Below are positions 36,621 to 46,751 of a DNA stretch of 64,000 nt, piece by piece. This DNA comes from Gnetum montanum (lineage: Eukaryota; Streptophyta; Gnetopsida; Gnetales; Gnetaceae): the NCBI GenBank assembly GCA_015680685.1, contig MNCI01010025.1:314860-378859 (forward strand), read 5' to 3'. The notes under the pieces are model-generated. The model was not told where the DNA came from. It worked only from the letters and a program-made list of their open reading frames with translations, and made no database searches. How positions within the stretch are numbered: the stretch's first letter is position 1; the number at the start of each line of letters is the position of its first letter. Position numbers and translations under genes: made by a program.

Positions 36621-37770
36621 GATAATGTTGAAACCAGTCCTCATTGTGGTTGAGCTTGTGGGGATCTTGTCCCGTATAAGCACCTCTATGCCTAATTTCC
36701 CTCCACCACATGCATAGGTAGGAGACTAGGTAGTCTAGTTTTAAGAGGATGCACAAGAATTCTCCAAATTCCTACTTAACCACTTGAGTGTGATGATGTG
36801 GTAATACTTATCTGATGAAATAGCAAGCATCTTGGTTGAGACATTATTACTTGGGTTAAACAAAGGCATTTTAAAATTCATGATGGATGGACTTGTTGAG
36901 GGTGAAGGGGTAGGGAGCTCAAGTCAACACCTAAAAGGCCTAAGACCCTTATCTTGGATCTTGGAAATTTTAGAGTTTAGATGCTACTATAAATACAATA
37001 CTTTATTTGTTACTTGTCATGTGGGCATGGCCTTCCAAAATCCACCTAGAACCATCTATTGTGCTAGAGTGTGAGTCCTATTGGGATGATGGAAATTGCA
37101 TTTTTTTTATTTTTCTTTACTTGGAGTGATTATTTCCATTTTATCTCTTTCTAGATTTTTGATTGATAAGGAAAGCCTTCACAATAGAGAAGGGGTGCTA
37201 GCCATAGTCTAAATAGCGCTACAAGAGTTCTCATCTACTGAGAACATATGTGCTGGTGTCATAGAGCAACTTGGGGTAGATATGAAAACTTACCTAACCA
37301 AGTACTCCAAATCCTATGTGAAGTGTTGACATCTTGGATGGTTAGATGGCGAGTGGGCATCCTACTAGATATCCATTATGGAAGAAGTGTCCATTCAAGT
37401 ACCACCATTCCCCACACCATTTGTGCAAGGTAATTTTTCACCCATTTAGTTTATGTTTGTGCATGGATTTTCTTTCCCTTTTTTTTTTGTTCCATCATGT
37501 TTTTGATCTTATTTTTTACTACAATTGTCACCAAGTCCAAGGAGGTCATAATGATTGTCTCAAGATGCATTGAGGAAAATATTCTTTTTAAATATAATGA
37601 GGTTGACAATTCCCAATGGTGGTTCTACCATGAGGCCCCAACAACTATTTCCCAAAATTTTCAAGAGGTTGGACTCATGAACCTCTTTTTGGTGGTGACC
37701 CCAAACATCCCAATAGCAGAAATGATTACCATTGTTGGCTCTTTTATGGAGAGTGTTGATCAATTTTGCA
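36621..37770 (+). pseudogene. antisense HAD (FCP1/NIF-like) gene in element B, exons 1-3
   Basis: Exon 1 (36621-37070) reads in one frame, with stops, KPVLIVVELVGIL, then DAQEFSKFLLNHLSVMMW, LSDEIASILVETLLLGLN, LKGLRPLSWILEI and NTLFVTCHVGMAFQNPP. This covers the FCP1/NIF-type HAD fold from motif I to the C-terminal NT.LV...NPP motif. Motif I has Glu for the first Asp, and the DD pair is TC. Intron 37071-37154 (GTGAGT...CTAG, phase 2) leads to FLIDKESLHNREG. The next donor is GTAATT at 37430 (phase 1). Exon 3 holds AEMITIVGSFMES. Both intron positions equal those in element A. Confidence 0.72.
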
Positions 37771-39400
37771 CATGAGTTCACAACATGTGGGTCATCTTTG
37801 AGATCATAGAGGATTTTTTTTAGACCTCTTTGGCATCCCCTCTTAAGGTTTACTAATGGATGACAAAACTAGTAAGGACCTAAACCCCAAAGGGAATATT
37901 GAAGAATAGTTGGACACAGATAAATATCAGAACGGCATTTTGATAAAGAAAGTCAAATTGTTGATGGCCCAAAATATTTATCCCTTCTTCCAAGCTCATG
38001 CTTTTCCTAAGCTTCTTTCCCAAGAAAAACTTCTTAGGATAGGGAAAGCTTGAAACATGAGTGATGTGATGGAGGAGGTAACTCAATACAACTTGGCTAG
38101 ATACCTTGTAGATGGCTTGTGGGTTGAGATGATCAAACTACACAGCAAACTTGAGGCACATTCTCATATTCACTTTGCATTTTTTAGTGTGCTTGCAAAG
38201 GTTCATGGGATTTTTGGTGGTTCATGAGAATGGGATATGGGTGGTGGAAGATCGCATCCAAATATCCAAGCCATGTATTTTCCATATATTTTACACAACT
38301 TAGTCATAAGACCCTCTGGAGGCTATTGGCATGTCCTTTTCAATGATCACCAAGGACTAGGTAGGATCATCCTACCACATGTGTGATAGTCTTAGAGAGG
38401 CTCCTCCTATCAACAGGGGTAATGTAGTGAGGGGGGAACATCTCATTACTCGAATAGTAAAATCAAAATTTCAAATAAAAAATACTCATCCTATGGAGGT
38501 ACCCTCATATGCAATCGAAAAAAGGGGTAATAGGTTATGCATCAAAGCCTAAAATGTGTGATCTGAGTTTGTTGGTGAGTATGCCTCAGTTAGCATATTT
38601 GTTGCTTCTTAGGTTAGATAGGTGCTCTAACCCTAGCTTATGCATTGTAGGTAAGGAGGAGGCCTTTGCCAACAAAGAAGAGGACCTTGCCATAGAAGAG
38701 GAGGCCCCTACCATAGAAGAGAAGGCCCCTACCACAAAGAGAAGGCTTCAGAAGTGGAGCCTATTGCAAAACATGTCCCATAGCATAAGGGACATATGAC
38801 AACTAAAGACTCTACTACACTCCTAAGGTAGCCTGAAGAAGTGGGGCTACATTTCAAGGATGGTGAGTTTGATGATTTATTTGACATTTTGTAGATGGTT
38901 GATCCCCCCACTCTTACCCCTAAGGGTTTGCTGGGTAGGAGCTTTGCACTACCATTTACATTATGCTTTCGTTTTCCCTCTTTCCTCTCATCCTCCTCTT
39001 TTTCCTTTTCTCTTTTCATTTCCTCCATTTTTTTCATAATGCTAACATGCTTTATCATGAAACAGGTGATACTTTGGCTAGATGCCCTGAATCTTTGTCA
39101 ACTTTGCACTTTCAACCATGGGTGGAAACTCCAAACAAGTTTTCTTTTATACAGAGCATAGTGGATGATATGATCAATCATCTAAAGCAAATAGATCTTG
39201 ACATAAGTATATTTGTGTTGTCTCATTTTTGTCTTGTTATAACTAATGTTTCCTATTTTTTGATGTAATATGCTTGCAATTTCAATGGGATCCAAGAAAG
39301 GTAGTCCAACTTGAAGTTGTGCCTGAGCTCCCTCCTAAGGTAGCAAATGTGCCTCATCATATATGAGGCACCGTACATGAATGCCAACGGATACAAACTA
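37771..39400 (+). pseudogene. antisense gene, 3' part (B)
   Basis: Counterpart of 19.97-21.95 kb in element A: a piece like the A frame that ends FPKLLSQ (near 38010), VMEEVTQYNLARYLVDGL (38060-38120), PNKFSFIQSIVDDM (about 39135-39175) and WDPRKVVQLE near 39290. Glu-rich repeats (38655-38740) are specific to this copy. Many stops. The function is not recognised. Confidence 0.5.
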
Positions 39401-40200
39401 GGATTTTTGTTTATGGGATTATCAATGTTTTGACACCGAGCCTAAAGATGAAGCTGATGCTGAGCCCTCTTAGCCTGCTGGTGTTCCTTCTTGTGTGCCT
39501 TCAGCTGGCCACCTAGCTCCTGCCCATTGTGGAACTCCCAAAAATAGCACTAGCACTTGTACGACATCAACGTCGCTAGGGGCATTTTTCCAGCTTCTTC
39601 GCTGTCGTTAAGCACCATTTGTCTCTGCCTCTACCTCTGATTTGTGTCACCGCTATTGCTATCAATGGTGAGGGTGAGGGTAGGAAGGATGTAGCATCTA
39701 AAGAGCCTGAAGCCTTCAAATTTTCCATTTCTGGAGGCTACGACTATGGCGAAGCTATTAGAAGCAAAGGCAGAGGTAGAGGCAGTGGCATTTTGCGCAA
39801 CTTGCTGGGCCATAGAAGCATCCGTGGTTCCTTGGTCGTCTACGTGGAGGCCATGCTGAGTTCTTTTGCTACTGCTGCTGCTACTGGTGCATTACGAGAC
39901 TTGGTGCAAGCGCTTGAGTTGCTGGACCCCCTCATCGGGAATTTTCGAGTCTCCCGCCATTTACGAGAAAGCCAAGGGCATAGAATAGGATGAAGAAAAG
40001 ATAATCTGGAAATGGATTCCCCTTCCCTTCCCTTCCCTTGCTTTTCTTCATCTTGGCAGGCAGGCAGCACAAAACTACAGCATGCATGCACATATATACA
40101 GCATTGTGTTCATGCATGCATGCCTCTTTCTCTCTGTGCCTTGCTCCGCTGGATTAAACTATTTTAGGAGTGCTAGCATTAGGCCACCAGCTCCACCACC
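39400..40200 (-). other. GC-rich low-copy island, possible 5' end of a gene
   Basis: Base composition shifts to clearly higher GC. On the minus strand TATATATG (about 40099-40092) is followed by a CAGCAC-rich leader and an ATG at 39960, opening MAGDSKIPDEGVQQLKRLHQ. The frame stops after 22 codons at a GTAATG that could be a donor. Other frames (39631-39813 minus, 39619-39993 plus) overlap, and none shows a known domain. CCTTC repeats at 40022-40038 and CATGCATG motifs are present. It borders the truncated end of element B. Confidence 0.3.
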
Positions 40201-40780
40201 CATAGTCGTAGTAGCTATGCCCACCTTGGAATGACAATATGCCTTCAACACAAATATTTGGTTTGTATGAATGAATTCGAATCAAAAGGTTTTGTCTGGT
40301 CGCCATCTTTTGCAGCTAAGATGTCAGCCCACGGATCGCCAAATTGTAGTGTTGATAAGAGGCTCGGTAAGAAAAACATAATCTATCTTGAATCTTGAAC
40401 TTGTAAACTTATTAAATTTTTGTTCTAAATCTTTGTGAGATATGGTGAGTTGTCTATATGTCATCTTTTGTAAATGTTTGGAGAAATAGGCCGAAATCCC
40501 TAGGAAGAAGAGTATGCAAACATCACTGAACTATAATAAATCCTACAACTCCGATATTCTCTTTCCTACTTTCAAAACCTAAATTGAGTTTTCTTAGGCA
40601 ATTAAATTTAACTTGAACAAATAAATCTAAAAATCCAACATCTCAGTAAGATTCAAGTAAATCATTTGTTCATTTTTAAAAGTAAAGGCACCAGGTCTCA
40701 TCCTTGGTAAGATTCAAGTAAATCATTTATTCATTTTTAATGTTTCAAAATAAAAATGGAAAATCCCATGCCAACAACCA
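40200..40780. other. gene-like stretch, unassigned
   Basis: Lies just downstream of the nuclease exon. A plus-strand frame around 40266-40396 (VWSPSFAAKMSAHGSPN) and an opposing one (GDPWADILAAKDGDQ) are both open, and neither matches a family I know. A direct repeat 'ggtaagattcaagtaaatcattt(g/a)ttcatttttaa' occurs at 40647-40679 and 40707-40740. Confidence 0.3.
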
Positions 40781-40830
40781 TTATCAATTCAACATTTATA
40801 ACATGTAGAATCCAACCCTAGGGAAGGTAC

Positions 40831-40992
40831 CTCTGCCAATTTATGGGTAGCAATGTGACCCTCTTTGCCCCATGAATGCACAAGGCTAATGAACACAGCA
40901 ACTACCACTGCAACTACCACAATCCCAAAGAAGGCCCTAAATTTTCCACCACATCCATCCTCACACCTCAAGAAAAGAGGGTGAGATGACAA
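40831..40992 (-). pseudogene. first exon of an S1/P1-type nuclease, start codon not seen
   Basis: Reads FRAFFGIVVVAVVVAVFISL (hydrophobic signal peptide), then VHSWGKEGHIATHKLAE and a donor GTACCT at 40830. S1/P1 nucleases are zinc-dependent secreted or vacuolar enzymes that cut single-stranded DNA and RNA, used in senescence and cell death. Their mature chain starts with Trp followed by ..EGH, and the Trp and His bind zinc; both are present here. The frame has no ATG before an upstream stop. A nearby ATG is in another frame, so the start may have been lost. Later exons are not found in the window on the minus strand. They may lie beyond a long intron, or this may be an orphan fragment. Confidence 0.7.
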
Positions 40993-42130
40993 ATTTATAA
41001 TAGTTGCAAGCCCTTAATATGCTAGGAATGGATCAAATCCATTACTGAATAAAGTAGCATGTGATTTAGCACAAGACATGGTCGTCCATTTCTAGGTCAT
41101 GCCCATGTGGATAATAAAATGAACAGTTGTCGATGATAGAGACTTGAGAGCGTCACTGATACACTACTTGCAGCAATCAAGAGAAATAGCTACTATACCA
41201 AATTAAACAAATTGGGTGAATAGAGTTTTACAAGAAAAGGAAAAAAAGGTAGGCAACAGATTTTTGTGATCGAATTAGGAAGCCTACCTTAGGAGGGCAT
41301 GATTTCATGGCTGAATATTACTATTAATCTATTCATTATCTATATGTTCATGCAAAAGGCATGTTACTAAATTAAATCTTCCATTCCTTAAAGAAAGATA
41401 TAACTAAAAGTCTTAAATTGGGAATCAGGCTTATTTGTGGTTGGCACAACACCATTGGCATTTGTAATGGGAGATGGAGTTGCTAAAACGCGATTGATAC
41501 TAACGCTCCCATGGAAAGCCTAGTCCAGAGTTGGACAAAGAAAAAACGATTGTTACCTACTAAGTTAGCTATTAAGAGAAAAATCCTATAGAATTTTTTT
41601 TATTAAATTTTTTTACATAATCTTTGTTGGAAACCATGGGTTTACAGAAAGAACAGTCAAAGTGGGGACCACCAATAGAGTGGGTTTGTACATGCCACCT
41701 TTCATGTTTTTCTTATGTTGGTCTAATCGTGGGAATCAATGATAAAAGTACATTTATCAGTGGAGATAGAAATACAATATGTTTTGTCTTACATAATTAA
41801 TAACATTACCGATGCCCTTTATTGATAGTTGAGGGAACAAAATTCAAAAGCACCTCATTTTGGCTATTGTTCATTTTGGGTGTTGGATTCCAAAAATATA
41901 TATATATTAAAAATAAAAATTCATAGTATAAAAGCATAATTAATAAAAGGGAAAGGCCTAATGGTTTTAGGGATGCTTTTCCATGTTTCCATCAATATAA
42001 CTAATATTGAAAAACCTTTCCTTTAAGGTAGGAAATCAAACATTATATGAAAAGATTAACATTTGGTGGATGGGGAGGAAGCCCCATTGAAATAGTACAT
42101 TTTGCATGGTACATAGCACAATTATAAACT
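40993..42130. other. AT-rich intergenic DNA
   Basis: No gene, RNA or mobile element recognised. Confidence 0.5.
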
Positions 42131-42139
42131 AAACCAAAC

Positions 42140-42210
42140 ACTAAAATGCAAATTGAACCCACAATCTCTTAATTAAGAAATAAGTATCTTGATCACTATG
42201 TTACATTCTT
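42140..42210 (-). mobile_element. SINE head (tRNA-derived), degenerate
   Basis: On the minus strand GTAACATAGTGATCAAG resembles a pol III A box and GGGTTCAATTT a B box about 35 bases further on. Confidence 0.45.
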
Positions 42211-42249
42211 AAGTGCAAGGTTGCAAGTTATATATATTTGTATAGTGGA

Positions 42250-42410
42250 TATACTTTTATGTTGGGGTTCTTCATGTTTGTAAATCATCTTGGAAATGAT
42301 GAATGGACTTGAAAGGAAACACATAGTATATAATTTGGTACTTCCTAGTAGAATTGAACCTATGACCTAGGGTTACTAGGCCAAAGCTCCTACCACTAGG
42401 CTAACATGTA
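42250..42410 (-). mobile_element. SINE, tRNA-derived
   Basis: Minus strand: TTAGCCTAGTGGTAGGAGC (A box, 42405-42387) and AGGTTCAATTC (B box, 42361-42351), with CTAGTAACCCTAGGTCAT between. The head closely matches the SINE at 45311. The tail differs from the other copies. Confidence 0.65.
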
Positions 42411-43230
42411 GTATTTCATAAGGAATTCTTTTGAACTATTACATAGCAATGATAAGGTATCGCTAATATTTAGCACAAGTTGTAGCTTATCTAATTGGCT
42501 CACATGTTTTACACCTTGAAGGTACTTGTTCAAAATTCAATACCAACACCTTGCATGCTAGCTTTGAGGCATGTTTTTAGCATATATAATGCAATCAAGT
42601 ATTCTCTCAAAAGAAAAAATCACATCACTCAACTTACCTGATTTTTTTCTTAGCACATGTTTAAAATTCATTCATCAACCTTCTTCAAGGGGTCATTCCT
42701 CCAAAGGATTATTTGCATCATTGTGGCATTATTAAAAATAATATTTAGACATTTTGCCAACAAGAACTGAAACTATTAATTATCTCTTCATTTCCTAAGT
42801 TACGAGTTTGCTTAATATATTTAGCAATTTTATCAAATCCAAATTGATCATATCTCTTCATTTCCTACACTACAAGTTTTCTTAATATATTTAGCAATAT
42901 TATCAAACCCAAACTCATCAAGTGTGCTAACAAAGACACTTACATGTTGTCGATCTAATTGGAAAACTCTTCAATGATCTATCCTCTCTCTATGATTTTT
43001 TAAAAGTAAGGGTATGGAGCATACTCCCTATTTGTATTTAATATAAAATTTAGTATTTAGGAAACCAATACATTTTTATTCAAAAAATTCAATGACTTCA
43101 AACTATCTAGTCATCTCATCTTTTGAAGGGTCTTTTGAAGATGTAAAGAATGCTCTTATCTTAGTAACAATGATAAATAAAATATGATTTTCTTTTATGT
43201 AACTCATCTCTCTCTCAAAAAAAAAAAAAA
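42411..43230. other. AT-rich DNA with internal duplication
   Basis: A phrase 'tatctcttcatttcct...cttaatatatttagcaat' occurs twice (42780-42830 and 42850-42900), followed each time by 'ttatcaaa(t/c)ccaaa'. No gene. Confidence 0.5.
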
Positions 43231-43232
43231 AA

Positions 43233-43385
43233 AGGTATAGCTGTTAAACTCTTGATTTGGAAACTCTAGGTTACATGTTAGATTTTGGTAGGTAACACTA
43301 AGTTAAGTTTTATAAAAATTTTGTTTTAGTTACATAGTCAATCCTCATCAAACTAATATATTCAAAACCTATATCTTTCTATGCT
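43233..43385 (+). mobile_element. SINE, degenerate
   Basis: Aligns with the copy at 44499: TATAGCTGTTAAACTCTTGATTTGG...CTAGG...TTAGATTTTGGTAGG, then AGTTTTATAAAAATTTTG. An A-run lies just upstream. Confidence 0.45.
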
Positions 43386-44190
43386 CTATAAAAATTTAGT
43401 CTAGCATTCTTGTTCAATGTGTTTAAATAGATAATTGTAATCGATAAAATAACCAATTTCAAAAGGAGAAATTTTTTAATAGATAGAAAAATGTTTTATT
43501 AGAATTTGCACATTTGCAAGGTCTAAAGCATAAAAATTGTTCATTTGTCAATTGCTTACTTATCTATTACTAGTTACCAATGATGACACTTTCATGTACT
43601 TCTCAAGCACTATAAAATGGCAAAAAGAGTTTTAATCAAAATTTTGGGTTAGACTCTTTATATTCAAAATTTTGAATGGAAACATAGTAGCATGAAAAAC
43701 TTTAGGTGGGATCCTTAAGTGGAATTTTTTCTTTATAAAAATGTAAGAAAAATAGTATACAACAACATAAAAATTTAGAGCAGATTTTCCAAATTTTAAA
43801 TAACTATTTGGAAATAAGAGTAAACAAAATTAAAATTGAAAGAATATTTTATGCAAAATTCACAACCAAGAGTTTTAAAAAATTTTAGAAGTATGTGTGA
43901 GAATTTTGAAAAATTTGAATAACAATTTTGAATAAGTAATATACTTAATAAAAAAATTTGGTAGTTTTTGAAAGAAAATTTACTTTAAAATAATATAGAC
44001 ATTAGGTAGATATGTTATAGCAAAAATTGAGTTTCATTAAGATTTAGTGTCTAGTATGATCTTGGGAAGACTAAGTAGATTTGCAATGGATCTAGCTTTG
44101 TCAATTAAGGTATATTGAATTTCTTTCCTTTTCAACATTAACTAAAAACTAAGATACCTAGAGGATTAAGCAAAAAACAAATAAAGTTAA
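43386..44190. other. AT-rich intergenic DNA
   Basis: Very AT-rich. No gene or repeat recognised. Confidence 0.5.
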
Positions 44191-44194
44191 AATA

Positions 44195-44340
44195 GATATT
44201 TGGTAAGACTTTTGATTTGAAAGCTTCAAATCATGATTCTAGTAGGCAATCCTGAATTATAAAGTTCTAATTAGATAATTACACTTAGGGTGTACTTATA
44301 TTACAATAATTTCGATGTTCCAACATCCCCCAAAATAGAT
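44195..44340 (+). mobile_element. SINE, 5' truncated
   Basis: Shares TGGTAAGACTTTTGATTTGA, TCTAGTAGGCAAT, TATAAAGTTCTAATTAGA and TTAGGGTGTAC with the copy at 54148. The front of the A box is missing. Confidence 0.55.
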
Positions 44341-44496
44341 GTTTCAGCATGCTAAGGTAGATTAAGATAGCTTTTAGTTTCAAGACTATTGGGTTCTTTA
44401 GTGTTAGAAAAGAATTTAAAATTTTGGTTTTTAATTTTAAACATTGGAAAACATTGCAAATTAATTATTATCAAAATTTTTGGTATGAAATACTTA

Positions 44497-44660
44497 ACAA
44501 TGAGATGTTACCCTAGTGGTAAGATACTTAATTTGGAAGCTCTAGTCATGAGTTCAATTTTCTGTGGGGAATGTTGAGTAATATAAAGTTCTTCTTGGAC
44601 TATATATATTAAGGTGTACCAATGTTTCACTTATTTCAAGTTGAAACCCTGAAATAATTT
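44497..44660 (+). mobile_element. SINE, tRNA-derived, left arm of an inverted pair
   Basis: AATGAGATGTTACCCTAGTGGTAAG (A box) and GAGTTCAATTTT (B box), then TATAAAGTTCTTCTTGGACT and a tail with GGTGTACCAATGTTTCACTT shared with the copy at 45311. Confidence 0.65.
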
Positions 44661-44776
44661 TAATATACCCCAAGATATATAGTTCAATCAAAACTTTATA
44701 ATTTAGCATCGCCTCCTAGAATTAAGCCCATGACTTGAAGCTTTCAAATCAACCTCTAGGCTAACACCTCATTGTT
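44630..44776 (-). mobile_element. SINE, right arm of the inverted pair
   Basis: Minus strand: CAATGAGGTGTTAGCCTAGAGGTTGATTTG...GGCTTAATTC, then the shared body. Its 3' tail runs into the tail of the plus-strand copy. Confidence 0.65.
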
Positions 44777-45310
44777 CAAGAGTCTATGAGCATGGTAAAA
44801 CTGTAGATTTAAACTATGATACCAAGTAATTGGTTGGCCATGAAAATTCATCACTCAATTCTTCATCTTCCTTAATAAGCTACCCATTCAAATATCCATA
44901 GGATATATTAGACACATATTACATTTGATACTAACTCAACAAAGTGGTCAACTAACACTGGATGCCACACCAAGAAAAGATTATATAAAATTTTTGATGT
45001 AATATTATATTTTTTTTCAAATGTTCAATCTAAGAGTAGCTAAGAAAAATGTGATGATAATCCTCAAGATAGCCTACATATGCATTATTCTCTAGGAAGT
45101 TACATATATCTTCCACTTTCTACCCTAAGATGATGTGAACTCAAATAATGCCTACTGATGAAAGCACACCAACTCATTAGGAGCATAGTTAACAAATAGT
45201 AAACCTCTGAATTGAACTAGATACCTTTTATATATTCAAAATAATTTTTTTTGTCTTCTATATTTGACCATAATTTTGTTATAACTCATTATTGTAGCAA
45301 GTTATGAATA

Positions 45311-45450
45311 AGATGTTAGCATAGTGGTTTGGGTCTTGGCCTGGTAACCTAAGTCAAAGGTTTGATTCTATAGCATTCAGTTATAAACTTCAATAAATCA
45401 TGAGGTATACCTATGTTTCACTTATTTTAAGTTCCAACATCCTCAAAGTT
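45311..45450 (+). mobile_element. SINE, tRNA-derived
   Basis: GATGTTAGCATAGTGGTTTGG (A box) and AAGGTTTGATTCTA (B box), then GGTATACCTATGTTTCACTT and CCAACATCCTC as tail. The GGCCTGGTAACC segment between the boxes matches the copy at 42250-42410. Confidence 0.65.
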
Positions 45451-45810
45451 ATGAATGTGCTTTAGATTACATTGTATCTCCTCCAACGAGATATCACAAA
45501 ATTTTAACCATTATATTCTTTTAAAATATCATTTTCATTATTTGATTTCTTTAAGAATTACTTTAGAAATATTGATTTTTTGTGTTTTTTATTAGTTTTT
45601 TTATTATAATCAATAAATTAACAAATGGCTTCTATTTTTTGAGGAAGCAAATTACACTGTAACATAAGTATGAAATAAGATGTTTATTCTTTCACTGGTA
45701 ATTCAATAAATAAATCTATCTTTTGTACTTTTTCAATGGCCTTCATATTTTTAACACTAAGACATTGTTCCCAAATTATACATACATACACAACAATAAG
45801 ATAATTAAAG
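45451..45810. other. AT-rich flank of the second LTR element
   Basis: No gene is seen. It is separated from the LINE fragment at 52972 only by the inserted element, so it was once adjacent to it. Confidence 0.4.
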
Positions 45811-45815
45811 AGCTT

Positions 45816-46751
45816 TGATGAGTGGTGAGGTACCCCTACACTCAACCATACGAAATGAGCGTAGCACACGTGATCCAGTTGAACTCCACAAACTAAATGC
45901 CTAAACGTCCCATGGAACACTTGGGGTTAATCATTTGTTGTCTTCCTAGACTTACTTGTTGTTGTCACGGTGTATAGTTAAGTAAGTCTGAGGTATATGA
46001 TTTTTTTGGTATTTTATTGTTTTATGTCTTCTATGCTAATAGCGAAGAGTTGAGAAAGCTAACTAACTCTAACTAAGGTCCTAAGTCTAAATTAACTAGC
46101 ATCAGCATCCATTCCCACTTACCATACACACCCTGAACTATGCAACTGTGGCTACCAAATGCTAATTGTTATTGGGATCACCACACGTAACACATGTGCT
46201 CGAAGTGGTCATACCGAGGCACATAACTAGCCTAAGCGTGATGAGCAGTTGATTCCTTGACTAGCCGTACACATCCGTAGATGCTCATAATCAAGTCTTA
46301 CTCATCCCGTGTTCTAGGAGAAAAGGGTGAGAGAATCTAATCATGATAAGTAGCCAATTCCTTGGTTAGCCATACACATTCGTCAATGCTTGTAACCAAG
46401 TTGTACTCATGCCATGATAATGCATGTAATAAATAACATGTAAGAAATAACAGGTAATAAATCCTATTCCATGAACTGCAAGGTTTATCCACAAAGCTCG
46501 TCTTTATTGTCGTACACAACTTTTGTTCAGGTACAAAGCTGCTTGAATAAAGATTTGTTCACTTGGGGACTCCTACTGTAGGCACATGGAAAATATTCTA
46601 TCTTTGGAGTGATTAAACTACCAGAGCTTTGCTACTTCTAGCCTAGGATGAGAAATGAGGGGAGTGCTACCTCTTATTTATAGATTTGGCAGTGGACTGC
46701 CATGATATCGCGTACGTGATATCGCGGTGCATGTGATATCGCATCTCATCA
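45816..46751 (-). repeat. 3' LTR of the gag-protease element
   Basis: 936 bp, TGATGAGTGG...CTCATCA, with 7-bp inverted ends. Colinear with 52088-52966. The end carries a repeated 'gatatcgc(g/a)' motif. An A-rich minus-strand TATA candidate (TCTATAAATAAG) lies at 46686-46675. Confidence 0.9.

Larger units (their letters stand above)
29425..39400 (-). mobile_element. element B, internal region right of the nested insertion
   Basis: Older relative of element A. Its 3' LTR (9655-11680) and first 48 internal bases lie left of element A. The sequence resumes here: the phrase gacaaagaatatgaaa directly continues the alignment with element A's internal region. It contains integrase, second RNase H, RT and the antisense HAD gene in the same order as A. 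It stops at about 39.4 kb, so gag, protease and 5' LTR are missing. Confidence 0.75.

Noticed and set aside
11729-39400. A tandem LTR-internal-LTR-internal element made by unequal recombination
   Set aside because: The 48-base internal stub at 11681-11728 continuing at 29425, with near-matching 5-bp flanks, is explained better by nesting.
39619-39993. 124-codon plus-strand frame
   Set aside because: Open on both strands in a GC-rich stretch, with no domain and an Arg/Gly/Ser bias expected from composition.
44497-45450. Functional tRNA genes
   Set aside because: A and B boxes are present, but no complete cloverleaf or acceptor stem can be drawn. The shared tails mark them as SINEs.
45684-45920. 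Minus-strand frame across the left LTR boundary
   Set aside because: It spans the target-duplication junction and so cannot be an ancestral gene.
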